Below are positions 63,493 through 64,000 of a DNA stretch of 64,000 nt, piece by piece. How positions within the stretch are numbered: position 1 is the stretch's first letter; the number at the start of each line of letters is the position of its first letter. The notes under the pieces were generated by a model, which was not told the DNA's origin, searched no databases, and worked only from the letters and a program-made list of their open reading frames with translations. The translations under genes and the position numbers were made by a program. The DNA lies in NCBI RefSeq assembly GCF_001907195.1, contig NZ_LVWA01000004.1, positions 248,001 through 312,000 on the forward strand. Reading direction: 5' to 3'. Source of the stretch: Pontibacter flavimaris (GTDB lineage: Bacteria > Bacteroidota > Bacteroidia > Cytophagales > Hymenobacteraceae).

Positions 63493-63926
63493 GCGCCCTG
63501 TAAAGTATAAAATTGGCTATTTCTTAGCCGCAAGTACAAAAAACGCAGGCATAACAGCCTGCGTTTTTTGTACTGTTTTTGGTCAATATTTTTCCTTCTG
63601 ATAAGACTGAAGCTTGATTGAGTGCAAGTATATTGAAACAGAAGTGTTAACCCTGTTTATACTTTGCTTTGCCTTTATCGGTGAATGGAGTTGGTGTAGG
63701 CCTGCTTTAGAAGTATAAACTAGCAATTAATAGTGCTGCTGGTCTAGCTTACATAAAGGCTTTTGCTCGTTAATTCCTGTAAAACTATAAATTTAACACT
63801 GCTCCGGAATTTTGTTATTGGTTTATGTTGTTCAAAGTTATATTATTACTGCTGCGGGTGCTGTGTGCAGGGTGATAATAGTATAATGGTAAGATTCCTT
63901 TAGCCAATGAACAACAATACCTCCTG
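63493..63926. other. 430-base spacer after radA
   Basis: Beyond the terminator it is AT-rich and holds four AAGTATA/TATACTT copies, with no gene or other clear structure. No TAnnTTTG promoter was identified before the final gene. Confidence 0.6.
63534..63573 (+). terminator. Terminator of radA
   Basis: 17-base perfect arms (GTACAAAAAACGCAGGC and its complement) flank ATAACA. The T-run in the right arm gives a strong stop, about 40 bases past the stop codon. Confidence 0.92.
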
Positions 63927-64000
63927 ATGAAACAGATTTACATGTTGCTCCCAGCCTTTCTCCTGCTGGCCGCCAATCAACTCTTCGCCCAGAACACGGC
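63927..64000 (+). CDS. Start of a secreted protein (partial)
   Basis: The ATG at 63927 begins M-K-Q-I-Y-M-L-L-P and continues as a typical Sec signal peptide (hydrophobic core AFLLLAANQLF, cleavage after FAQ). Only 24 codons are visible before the window ends, so the mature protein and family cannot be told. An ACAACAATACCTCC stretch lies upstream, without a clear ribosome-binding site. Confidence 0.55.
   Translation, partial: MKQIYMLLPAFLLLAANQLFAQNT

Noticed and set aside
1..64000. tRNA genes, rRNA, CRISPR array, insertion sequences
   Set aside because: No cloverleaf with GTTCGA, no rRNA core, no regularly spaced direct repeats with unique spacers, and no transposase-like ORF were found.

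Overview
The window looks like chromosomal DNA from a Bacteroidota species of the order Cytophagales, most like a Pontibacter or Hymenobacter relative. This is inferred from family knowledge, not from a database search. The grounds are a GldJ-type lipoprotein next to a PorP/SprF protein (gliding and type IX secretion), DUF4175, a single-chain glycyl-tRNA synthetase, few Shine-Dalgarno sequences, and several promoters of the Bacteroidota TAnnTTTG type. The coding DNA is fairly GC-rich and the spacers are AT-rich. I see no tRNA, rRNA, CRISPR array, transposase or phage gene.

Layout. 1-570: the tail of a gene, a terminator, and a spacer with a strongly foldable RNA candidate. 571-9047: membrane proteins, an ABC exporter, a DUF1080 lipoprotein, an SLC13 transporter, a fasciclin protein, a rhomboid protease and a HAD phosphatase. 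9048-16473: prenyl synthase and rnr as an operon, a DUF695/RraB-like protein, a double-NBD peptide ABC ATPase and lspA. 16582-27283: ileS, csbD-like, glyS, a PiT-like permease and a Kef-type antiporter. 27284-28467: a large AT-rich spacer with a DnaA-box-like cluster. 28468-37147: a minus-strand block (DUF4175, RsbW-like ATPase, ybeY, mnmG, methyltransferase, Ig-like lipoprotein) with a perfect parS palindrome in the mnmG leader. 37288-44543: xth, comF-like, mqo, gldJ and porP/sprF. 44688-53473: an AsmA-like protein, DUF4382 lipoprotein, DinB, diacylglycerol kinase, tandem msrB, an SDR and TerC. 53765-57009: a second SDR, a low-GC gene with a HEPN-like Rx4H motif abutting a 145-bp inverted-repeat element, and fumC. 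57010-64000: a repeat-rich spacer, a CHASE-PAS histidine kinase, radA and the start of a secreted protein.

Most genes are housekeeping: translation (ileS, glyS, mnmG, ybeY), RNA decay (rnr), envelope and lipoprotein maturation (lspA, AsmA), repair (xth, radA) and central metabolism (mqo and fumC, adjacent TCA steps). The signals that gene content does not explain are: (1) a 7-mer, AAGTATA/TATACTT, at roughly 150 copies by eye count, in spacers and inside genes on both strands; (2) a parS site plus a DnaA-box-like cluster 5 kb away, suggesting an origin-proximal region; (3) a structured RNA candidate at 221-451; (4) the HEPN-like gene with its inverted-repeat element.
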